NCBI RefSeq assembly: GCF_003073045.1
Contig: NC_037592.1
Span: forward strand, 15,789,100-15,853,099
DNA from: Pomacea canaliculata
Taxonomy: Eukaryota; Mollusca; Gastropoda; Architaenioglossa; Ampullariidae
Reading direction: 5' to 3'
Length of the DNA stretch: 64,000 bases
The notes under the pieces are model-generated. The model was not told where the DNA came from and did not search any database. It worked only from the letters and a program-made list of their open reading frames with translations. The translations under genes and the position numbers were made by a program. Every line of letters starts with the position of its first letter. Within the stretch, counting starts at the first letter, position 1. Shown here in pieces: positions 38,387 through 48,110 of this stretch.

Positions 38387-41300
38387 CTATTCCTGCCGCG
38401 ACAGGTGTTTGGAGCTGGCTTCACCCTCTGACTCCATGCCGCTACGCTGTGACGAGCGTTGTGACGAAGACGTGAAGTCCTCCACGTACTCCTTGTCGCT
38501 GTGCTGCGGCGCCATGCGGCCACTGACCGGTGATGTCGAGGACGACAACTCCGGCGAGGAAACCCATGACGACAGAGGCAGATCCTCGCCGTCATCGCTG
38601 GTGTTGTCGGCATGTGACCTTTCCGCCCTAGAGGACGTGCCGATGGAGACTTCTTTTCCCTTCTGACGACCACCGGATGTTGTTCTCTTTTGGTAGTCTT
38701 CACACTCCTCTTGACCCGTCTTTCTCTTTTCGGGCAGTCTTGGGGCCTGCTGACTCCTCGTCCGTCGTCCAGCTTGTGGAATAGTGAGCACTGGAGGAAG
38801 ACAGGCCCTGGGGTTTTGACGCTTTGAAAGCGTCCTCGTCGGAGATGACAACCACCTTCTTCCTACCCTTCTCCGCCGCCTTGGGAAGGGGCAAGGCTCT
38901 CTCTTCCGAATCCGTCCCCTCGCTGCTGGTGCTGTGACATTCGCGGGATGCTGGTCGACTGGGGATATCTTCACTAGCAATGATAGTCTCATCTAATTCG
39001 CCTTCGGAACTCGAAGTATCCCGACACATCCGCGCCAGGAACGAGGAATTTTTGTCCGCAGAGCGGCGGTCTGCCACACATCCCTTCACTTCCACTGTTC
39101 CAATGACGGCCTGAGGGCTCTTGTCCGGCTGTGCGCGAGGTCTGGCTGCAGAGGGGAGCACCGGGGAGGTTTTCTTGGCATCCAAGACGTTGGGAGAGCC
39201 GGGACCCGGGGGGACCTTAGGAGATGAGATGTTGGAATGTTCGATGACTAAAGGGTCGCAGGTATGGGTTACAGCTGGCGGTGGATAAGGGCCGGTGGCG
39301 CTGGCGCTCCTGTTCTTAGATTTTCCTGAGGAGTTGTCTTTAATACTTGGGTCCTTTTTTTGCTTGAAACTGTCAGCATTGAATGCCACATTCTGAACTG
39401 GTTCAGCTTCCTCAGAGCGTGCTGTCCATCAAGAAATCAAATCATCTCTAAGGTCAACATAAACAAAGTCTCTGTAATGTTTTGACTTATAGGTACTGAG
39501 AAGCGGGATTAGTCTTTTTTTTCTCTAAGAATTCTTTCTGTTCCTACATCGAAAGAAAGTGTGCGCGCCCCTGACTATGTGCAGGTGAAATCTTTTTAAA
39601 ACTAGGACTATTCAACAACCCTGAAAGACATCAGGGACACGCACGCACGCGGGCGGACACACACACACACACACACACATTTACAAACACACACACACAC
39701 ACACGTCTGCCGTAGTTCCAGCAAGTGTTCACATGATCAGCGATCTTTTTCTCTCGACATACCGTGCCAGATTAAACGAAAATACTAAAAGACTTAAAGC
39801 CTGGTGCATCATCTGACGGAGGAAATCGTTTTTCTGACGCCCTCCTTCTCTGTCCACTAGTCTTTCAAGGCATATCCCAGCAGCAGCAGAAACAGCAACT
39901 GATGAATAGCTAGGAGGGTACTAAAGTGGCTGCAAGTTACAGCTGTGTTCGTCACCGTCCACTTACCCTTTGGTTTTTGAGGTTTGAGTCCGAATGTTTT
40001 CCACTGTCTGGCTCGCTTTTTGACCTCCTTGGCTCGCAGTTGTGTAGTGCGGGTGCTCGCGAACTGTAGAAGGAGGAACAGCGAGCATTCCTATACTTCC
40101 TGTACGATGTTACAAACAACTTAACAATCATGATGCGGTGTGAACAAACCAGATTAGGCATGGCAAAATTTATACTGTCTGAGAGATCCCATTGAAAATC
40201 GCCATTGCCTGAAAAAGCAGGACAGAAACATGGCTAGATGTGTAGCTAGGTACAGTGAGCTGTCTTCACTCAGCTTGAGGAGACGGCAATCTGTACATAT
40301 CCCACACAACTTCTCCCCCCATCTTCTCACTCTTTTATACACACCCTTAAACTCACACACGCACGCACGTGCGCCGACAGATCCAAATATTACTTCATAT
40401 TGTGGCGGAGAGGTGAGCTGCTTTGGGCTGCGTCTGATAGAAGGAAAGGGTTGAAACATTTCTCGGTCGTCCCTCAGACACCGACTGTGGTCGATCTTCT
40501 TGGCGTCGGGGTCCAGGCGGCAGAAGGAAGGCACAGGTCTGTAGAAGGAGTCGTACGTGAAGTACTCCGGGAAGCAATTCTGATGCAGCCGGCACTGCGC
40601 GCGCGCAAAACATCAGGGTCTTCGTGGCCATAACGACTGGCAGCTGGCTACAGTACGCCGTGCCACACCGCCATCATGCAAAAGATAATACGATACAACA
40701 AGATACAAATTAATAGACAAAATCACGTGATGACAAGTGCACAGCAACAAGGTAATGGTCTCCCCTTCACTTTTTTTGTTTGTTTTTTTTTTTCAAAGGT
40801 TGTTGGGGGTCGAGACGTTAAAGTCGTCACTTTACTCAGCTTTATGTGAGGACGATGCCCGTTTTCTTGTCCTCGCTTACCTTCCCCAACCCTTTAAGGA
40901 GTCAGGTACCCAGGGTCGATTGGGGAAAGATTGTTGCGCGGCAGGAGTATCTAATTGGTGCGCCTCTCTGAGCCACTTGGCTATCCACTTCCCCACAAAA
41001 CATCAAGTCAACAGATAATACAACACAATATATCAACATGAGACAATATATAATGCAATGTTATAATAAACAAACTCAAATGCGCACGATAACAATGCAA
41101 AAGATAATACGATATACTAAAACAAAAAGATCAAATTACTAGGCAATCTTACAGTTTGCAATACGTCTTATGTCACTGTATTAAAAGCTATCTCTCTAAC
41201 ACACACACAGCTCTCGCATCACCGCCATTGCACAATTAACTGAGCTGTCATCACAGATCACAGTACATCGCTCCCCCCGATCTCACCAAGGCGTTTGCAA

Positions 41301-44300
41301 GCCACGCCGTAGAGGCTTTGCTCCGTGCACTCCACTTTTCTCTCCCTCCCCACATCATCCCTTCCTCCCTTTTAATAGCAAAGTGTTTCCACCTGGTGAT
41401 TATATTTTACTGATTTCTAAGTCAGGGGTGACAGAGGTGTTCCATCTTCGAACAATAGTAATGCGGGTCTTTTTTCAGGGAAGAGGCAAAGTCTGACTGC
41501 CAAGCTTGACCGTCTATTATTAAATCTAGTTAATATGAAGCGAGAAATAGTACCCCTCCTTCCATGATTTCCTTTTTCCGCTCATGCGCCAACTTCTTCC
41601 ATAGTTTGATTACGTCTTTACTGGATTTTCTGTCCTTTGTTAAATGCTGCCAATAACAAAAACAATCATTATCATCATCATCAGCATCAGCATCAGCATC
41701 ATCAGCATCAGCAACAGCAAAAGCAAAAGCAAAAGCAAAAGCAACAGCAACAGCAGCAGCAGCAACAACAACACCACCACCAAAACTAAGACAAAGCGAA
41801 GTCGATGACTAACCCGATAGCTCTGTTCCTGCTTGATTCGATCATAGCAAGGTTTGACCTGAAGGATTCGCGTTAAGGTTCTGAAGTTTTCAGCGTTGAT
41901 GCGGTCGGCCTCCATCATGCGGGCCCCGAAATTCAAGCTGTGGACGTAAGCTCGTGAATATGAGTACGGCGTTGTCTAACGCAATCCGCGTTTCTCCTGC
42001 ATCCAAACATTTTTGTCCCTCTTACCTATAGAGGTAAGCTGCTCAGAAAAAACGGTGTAGTAACGTGTATGTCTTATAATCCAAACAGCGAGTGACAAAT
42101 AGAAGACTGCTCAGAGCGTCAGCTTATCATCCTCAAGAAACTCATTTCATCTCTCCTAGAAAAGGAAGTGTTGAAACCTGGCGATTTTTGTGGTGTCTTT
42201 GATGGGTATATTTAAAATTAGCCGGTAAACTTCGATCATTGAAATAATCTATTAATGAGCATTAAAACACTTGTTTTTCCCCGTTGCAAGCGGTCATTTT
42301 TCCAAACTCGATCGAGTCGACATAAAATGATGCAACTACTACTATACGACGAACCAATCGCAGGACAAAAAGTTCCCTGTTTGTTTGTTTGTTTGTTTGT
42401 TTGTTTGTTTTCGCTTTTATTTTACGCCAGTGCGTTCCATGATTCTTGTTATCATACTATTGGCGAGGGCCTTAATAGTCTATTTGAGTCTTACTCCAAG
42501 ATAACCTTATCCTATAGATTATGAAAGGTTAAACTCATACAAACACGTCGTTTTTTTTTTTTTTTTTGTTTTTTTTTTGCAGGAAGGTATATCTCCCCCT
42601 CCCCCACCTGAACGGCCTGTTTTGGATATTGAGATGATTGTCAGTCGTGGCGGGGGCGTTCATGGCGTTGATGATTCTCTTCAGCATCAGTCTGTTGTTA
42701 AACTCCAGCTCTGCCAGCTTCAGGCCTTCTTCCTGGACAGCGATAGACGTACGGAGAATCAGTGAGCGAATAATGCTTGGTTTGTCTTCTGGGGAAGGAT
42801 GGGAAACGGCATCAGAATGAGGGAATAATACTGGTGGAAAAGACAAGAAATTAACTTTTTGTTTTCTCGCTCTCCATCCCTTTTTTCCTTCCTTCCCACT
42901 AGCATGCAGTCCCCCCTCTCTCTCTCTCTCTCTCTCTCTACTTCTCTCCCTGTAAGTGCTGTTCCATATCTTCAGCATACAGTAGATATTTTATAAACGT
43001 TCACTGTTAAATCATGCTTCGTATTTTCCACCCTCAAAGAGGTCCGTTTCTCCTCCAGGGTCTTGAAGCGAGGGTAAATCGTTTTCCTAGGACAACTGGT
43101 GAAACCAGAGACAAGCGTCTTGTCTCGTGAGGCCCCCAGAGTAGAGGATGTTGCTTTACCTGTAGAATCATAGCTATGAGTTGTTAGTTGTGGCAAAGCT
43201 TCTCTGGAATAAACTAACATAATGCAATCTCCGTGGGGTCTGAACAGCGCGTTGTAACTGCGGAGACAAGAATGCTCTCTTTGATTTTCCTTCGGCAACG
43301 ACTTACCCTCGTTTCGTGAACATGTGCCCTGAAGGCTTTCTGAGATATCTGGAAAAGATGGGAGCCTGCGTGCGCTGAGGTACTTACCATCAGTTTCTTC
43401 AATTTAACCTTCACGCTCACGTGGGTTTTTGGAGGGCCCGTGTCTACACACGACTTTACTGCGAACAAAAAAAAAAAAAAAAAAGAAAGATTCAGCACAA
43501 TACTGATTGGTCTTCAACTTTTTTCTTCCCAAATTGCAGTGTAGTTATTTTAAGGAAAAGCGCTTGCCAGTTAGTAGGGATAGACAGACTGACAGATATG
43601 TTGGTTTAGAAGGGTCATGTAAGTTAAAGTATAGCTATTTAATGAAAGCCCTTACTAATTAGTGAGGATAGATAGATATGTTGGCTTATAAAAGCCATGC
43701 GTGAAATAAGGATCTTGTACAGAGAGCGTGAGACCGATGACTTTGTACAGAACACAGTTGCCACTGTCATAGGACGCCAGGAACCATCTACTTGCGTACG
43801 TCAAGCGGAGTAAGCTGTCTGGTTTAGCCATCCTACCCGCCATAACTGCTGAAGACTGTTCTTCGTGGTACCTTGGACATGGTTGACGCCGTCGGTAGTC
43901 GGAGGAGGAACTGTCTGACAAATCTGCTAAACCAGGCGTGTAGCGGGACTTTTCACCTGCTGCGTCTATCCATGTACATACGCCACCCCGACTCGCCCAA
44001 CGACCAGAACCAGTCAAGGCATGCATGATTGTGTATCAACGGTACACTGAATAATAATCACTGTGTAACTATGGTCTTTGTTTCTTTTACAAATTATATT
44101 TTCTATCCTAATCCTGATCATGTAAGTGCAGTCATTCCATCAGTGACTAGGATTTTACACTAAATACTTGATTTTATTATTGCTTATTAGTTATTTTTCC
44201 ACCCTTTTCCCCTGGTAAAATATATCGTGAAGATAAGTGACCTCTCGTAATTGGGAGACGGCATTTATCTCCCGGTCTTTAATTTTTGTTTTGGTTTTAA

Positions 44301-44760
44301 GAGGGTTCTCGCCTCCTCTACCTCGATACCGATCCGTTATCGAACTTTTCCCCATACGGGTATCGAATCAGTTAGGGAACGGACTTTTGGTCTTGATGGA
44401 CTATTCACTTCCCCCGCCACCGCTCTCACCCTCAAAGAAAGAGTTGTTTTGCCTACAGCATCCGGTATGCTCCTAGGTGCTAAAGAGCTCTATTATTAAG
44501 TCCTACATTGGTTAACTTTAGTGATCGAACGAGCACCGAGGCATTCAGACTTTGCCCTATCCGGCACAAAAAAGAAAATTGGGTAAAAGCTAAAGTTTTC
44601 AGTAATAAAATCCTGCTCAAGTCTACCCACTGTTTGCCACTTTGCGAGCCAGCTCCACCAGCTGTGCCTGGCGATGTTTGGCCTCCAGGTACGTCTCCTC
44701 GGATAGCGGGACAGTGCAGGGATAGCGCCGTATTGGCTTCGGATACTTAGCACTCGGCAT
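38387..44760 (-). CDS. CFAP97D1: CFAP97 domain-containing protein 1-like, ciliary/flagellar protein
   Basis: Seven coding exons on the minus strand: 44760-44631, 43458-43388, 42732-42608, 41937-41814, 40594-40394, 40063-39967 and from 39421 down. All have GT-AG borders and compatible phases. The CFAP97 (KIAA1430) domain is recognisable across exons 1-4: ETYLEAKHRQAQLVEL, VDTGPPKTH, EEGLKLAELEFNNRLMLKRI and NAENFRTLTRILQVKPCYDR. It matches the order seen in human CFAP97D1 (VDTKPP, INKIEYENKQL, VDRKPHYDR). CFAP97-family proteins act in sperm flagella and cilia. Unlike the roughly 160-residue human protein, this one has a long Ser/Asp/Glu/Lys-rich tail. In frame the last exon stops at 38700 (489 residues). 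However, similar acidic Ser-rich sequence continues in another frame to a stop at 38387, suggesting a one-base indel near 38710-38730. Confidence 0.8.
39656..39705 (+). repeat. (CA)n microsatellite in a CFAP97D-like intron
   Basis: Two CA tracts separated by ATTTACAAA, in the intron before the last coding exon. Confidence 0.9.
40799..40994 (-). repeat. tRNA-derived SINE, copy 2 of family A
   Basis: On the minus strand the head contains a tRNA-like A-box (TAGCCAAGTGGCTCAGAG). The body shares with 19390-19612 the core GGGTACCTGACTCCTTAAAG followed by GGTTGGGGAAGGTAAG, and the 3' part near GGGGGTCGAGACGTTAAAG. It sits upstream of the exon at 40594-40394, in a CFAP97D-like intron, in the same orientation as the gene. 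Confidence 0.6.
41669..41782 (+). repeat. Imperfect trinucleotide/hexanucleotide repeat tract
   Basis: A run of CATCAT, CAGCAT, AAAGCA, CAGCAA and CACCAC units in the intron just after the exon at 41937-41814. It yields spurious poly-Leu and poly-Met frames on the minus strand. Confidence 0.85.
42379..42411 (+). repeat. (TTTG)n microsatellite
   Basis: About eight tandem GTTT units in a CFAP97D-like intron. Confidence 0.9.
43160..43348 (-). other. Two splice-bounded open segments in CFAP97D-like intron 2, possible alternative exons
   Basis: Inside the 655-base intron 2 there are two open stretches with good borders. One is 43348-43307 (TTTTCCAG acceptor, GTAAGT donor, 42 bases). The other is 43257-43160 (TCCGCAG acceptor, GTAAAG donor, 98 bases). 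The second would splice in phase to an upstream alternative acceptor at 42789. Together they do not keep frame from exon 2, and CFAP97D family proteins have nothing here. They are therefore unlikely to be in the main transcript. Confidence 0.25.
43705..44037 (+). mobile_element. LINE fragment, 3' end of the same family as 57080-58230
   Basis: The + strand encodes degraded remains of a non-LTR retrotransposon C terminus, for example ERETDDFVQNTVATVIGRQE. The nucleotide sequence runs parallel to 57890-58225, including the shared ending CAAGGCATG. It is a 5'-truncated, decayed copy sitting antisense in CFAP97D-like intron 1. Confidence 0.65.
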
Positions 44761-45264
44761 CGTCCTTGTCTTCTTTACTTCTCGGTCAGAAAAATGTTCT
44801 GGTTTTTTTTTTTGTTGTGTTTTTTGTTGTTTTTTTTTACTAATATGTAAATTTGTGTAGAAAGTTTTCAAGACCACACGCCATAGACGCTGATAAACAG
44901 GGCAACTCTCTCGTTTGGAGGGAAATGTCGTCAGCAGGTGACGTTTTTGTGTGATTACGTCATCATATAAACTATTGATTAATTAAAAAATGTCCGTGCA
45001 TATGAGAAGCAATGGAGGGTCAAAGACTGCACTCTCTCGTGCATTGGACGCGCGCGCGCGTGCGTGTGTGAGCGTGAGAGAAGAAAAACTATGTGATTTA
45101 CGTAATTCCCACGATAACGACAGAAGGCTTTCATTATCTATTAAATCATTTTAATTAATTTCTTTTCAGTTTTAGGTTTTTCCAACGCAAACGTGTTTGG
45201 CGAATCATAACAAAATTGTACCGCACTGCTTGAGCGACATCGGGTGGGTGGATGAGAAATTGTG

Positions 45265-45414
45265 TATTACGCCGAGACAGCCACTAAAGGTATATCACGG
45301 TAAGGCAGCCAGGCCTGTAAACAGATGCCACATGCAGAAAAAGAACAGCCTGCCCGAGACGAGAGCTGAACCCAGGACACCCAACTCTCACTGTATTGGT
45401 GACAGGCGCTAACG
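45265..45414 (-). repeat. tRNA-derived SINE, copy 1 of family B
   Basis: On the minus strand it has a tRNA-like head (CCGTTAGCGCCTGTCACC) and a B-box (GGTTCAGCTC). Then comes a core ending in GTTTACAGGCCTGGCTGCC and TACGCC-like sequence, which is nearly identical over about 60 bases to the copy at 57522-57716. The outermost head is missing, so this copy is slightly truncated. Confidence 0.7.
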
Positions 45415-45646
45415 GGACCTCCTATAACTGCTTATCGCTGCAGCGACGTTTGATGATGAACTACAGTAATGTTAGCAGTATTTTATTTTTCCTTTCTTCA
45501 GTTATTGCTTTCATATACTGTAACTTAAAACTAGAGCAAGAGCATGTGAAGGGAAGTGGCTGAAAGACGGAGTGTGAGATGCTAAATGTGAGAACATATA
45601 AAGCAAGCTCATATCAGGCTAAACTATGTTACCGAAACTTTGTTAC

Positions 45647-45809
45647 CGTATGCCAGCATGCCGTAAAATTCAACGAGTTTAATCTCTCGTCGTTTTGCTT
45701 GTAGATAGGTCTCTCCATGCAATGGCTGCACTGCCGGGTAGAAAGAAGACAGTACCAGTAAAGACGGGTGGTAGCGGTGGGCGGGTGTGCTGACGAAGCT
45801 TCTCTCCAT
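45647..45809 (-). CDS. CFAP97D1: Duplicated alternative first coding exon of the CFAP97D-like gene
   Basis: Minus-strand ORF from an ATG in good context (GCCATGG) through 54 codons to a donor (TACG|GTAACA). The segment PLHGETYLQAKRREIKLVEF is clearly related to PLSEETYLEAKHRQAQLVEL of exon 1 at 44760-44631. Both exons end after the same number of bases in the codon (one), at the same place relative to the motif. Either could therefore splice to the VDTGPP exon at 43458. It lies about 0.9 kb upstream of exon 1 on the same strand. This fits an alternative first exon with its own promoter, or a relic of a partial duplication. Confidence 0.55.
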
Positions 45810-46279
45810 GGCGCTGAATGATCAGTCCGTGAACACTCGCAGCACACCCTGCTGTCAGTTCAACTCTTTTCAAAACTAGGCAAAGAGCTGTATTTTTTTT
45901 TTTTTTTTTTTTAAGGAAACCTAACGTTTCCCTGTGTCGATGAACGATACCTGACTGATGCTATATTTCGCTGAGAGATAAGAGCAGATAACCCGACTGA
46001 CGCTAAATTTCGCTGATAAGTGTAGATATGTGCCCTCGAGATGCACTGGCTAGATAAATACGCCGATTTACCTTGCTTTGTTCTTATGAGAGATAACTGA
46101 GAAGTAAACAAACATCCCTTATTCTAGACTCGAAAACATGCGTCAACATATTAAAAAAAACAGCGAAGTTTGTACTCTCTAAATTTTCTTCTTCTTCTTC
46201 TCCTCCTCCTCCTCCTCATCTCGTGTAGCTCAGCAAGTTGCGCCCGCGTGCGCTCACTCAAATTTCCTGCGATTACGGC

Positions 46280-46568
46280 CGCCCGTCGTGCGGCGCACGC
46301 GTGCCGCGCGTTGCGGTGAAGTTGATGAAGGGAGGTCATGCCAACAGTGAACCTGCCTGCTCGGAAGTCACACATTGAAACATGATAGAAGATTTGCCAT
46401 TTTCTGTAAGCGGGTCAGGAAGACCGCGAAATTGCTAACAATATTGAGGAGAGAAATTCTCTTGTAATTGTTATAGTCACTTCTCATGCCCTTGTTGGTA
46501 TAGATGGCAATAATCTTGGCCTCTCTCATATCTTGCAATGAAATTTCCTTCTGTTGTGAGGGTAGCAT
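46280..46568 (-). mobile_element. LINE reverse-transcriptase fragment
   Basis: Minus-strand frames read ISLQDMREAKIIAIYTNKG and NNYKRISLLNIVSN, then in a second frame CDFRAGRFTVGM. These are the start of the RT domain of common invertebrate LINEs (consensus like IPQDMRDAKIVTLYKNKG, YRGISLL, CGFRAGRST). The copy is broken between frames and short on both sides, a decayed fragment upstream of the CFAP97D-like alternative exon. Confidence 0.7.
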
Positions 46569-48110
46569 ACCGATGATGAAATCTAGCTCATGCCAGTGCT
46601 TAGAGTGTAGGTGCCTTCATGAGACCATGCGTTGTAGCCAATGAAGTAGCTACACATGTATATGAATGCTTGTACATGTATCAACTGCAAACGCTTTGCC
46701 TAATAAGAAAATTAAGTAATATAAATATATGAAAAAACATGAAATGTGGGCTTACAAATAGTGTAGAAACAACTTTAATCCACTGATGATGTGGCAGTAT
46801 TAATCATTTTTTTCAGACGTGCAGATAAATAATGAAAGTAATGGTTTTGCAAATTTATTTAGCTAATTTTAATTAATTTTCTTGAACACATTCTAGCAGC
46901 ACCCCCGTTATCAAACTATCACCCAAAACAAAAATGATGATGATTGTGACAATGATAACAATGATATCACTAAAACTGGGACGGTTAAGTTGAAGTGCAT
47001 TTCTACATTTATGTGTCTATAAACCACAAATTAAAAATGGTATTTCCACAGTGTGCGTCAATATCTTTCAGACAGAAGCATTTCTAAATAAATAGCAAGT
47101 ACTGTAAGAAAGTTTTAATATTCTAGTAATCTCTTTCATCTTCCTCCCTTTCTCTCTCTCTCTCACAAACCCAGTGTTCTCCCCTCCTACACACACACAT
47201 GCATGCATTCACACTCACATGCTCTCTCTCTCTCTCATACATTCACTCAAATGCATAATGTAAGTGTGGATGCACAAGTACACATAGCTATCATGAAATG
47301 TGTAAAGTCATCAGAATAAAATTTTGCATGACATATGCTTTCTGGTAATCTTCGCAGCATAAGCCATGTCCAGTTGTTTGGAGGTGTGTCATGTGATTGT
47401 CAGACAGATGCCTATTGGTAGAGAGACCACAGAAATGGTGCTACAAATATCAAACATGTGAATACAGTGCTGCTTACATGACAAAGATTTTCATGTGTAC
47501 AGGAAGAAAGAGAGGGACTAGATAAAAAATCAACCCACCTTTACTCTTAAAATAATAATTAAAAAAATTTAACAATTTTCCAACTTCACTTGCCAATGTG
47601 AAAAATCAGTTCAAACTGTGTGATACAAAAAGATGTGAGATAACAAAGTTTGTTGAAATCAAACCAAAACTTGAAAAGTTTCCCTATAAAAGTTGGATAA
47701 AGAAGTTGCAGAGAAATATGTTGAATCTATAGCTGACAAATTGTTATCTTTGCAAGATGCAAAATTTGTCACTATTTGTAAGTCTTCAGCTATGTTAAAA
47801 GACAGCCTGGAGGCACTTGGAATTTTGATTTTGTCTCTACATGCTTAACTGTTTTTAAAATATTTTACATATTCTCGGCAAAAATTTTTAAAATATATTA
47901 AATTGCTTAAGCAAAAGCCGTCAAAACGACAAAAGTACTTTAACATTTAACAGAGAAGACTCTCAAGGTGTCTGAATGGTGTTTTTGATAAACAACTAAA
48001 GTGCAGAAAACTGACAATGATATCATTAGGAACAAAGAATGTCATAAATCCCCTGAAAATTGTACACCCCTAAACACCAGAGATTGCACAAATAAAGCCC
48101 TGACTCAGAA
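46569..48110. other. Interval between CFAP97D-like and KIF17
   Basis: AT-rich sequence with TC and CA microsatellites around 47150-47240. The part next to 48110 is presumably KIF17 3' UTR. No gene or repeat family is recognised. Confidence 0.5.

Noticed and set aside
41640-41936. Poly-Leu/Met frame continuing a CFAP97D-like exon
   Set aside because: The exon ends at the donor at 41814; the remainder is the trinucleotide tract in the intron.
46151-46375. Arg-rich 74-codon ORF on the minus strand
   Set aside because: Its first part is a LINE RT piece (FRAGRFTVGM) and the Arg run is a CCT repeat.
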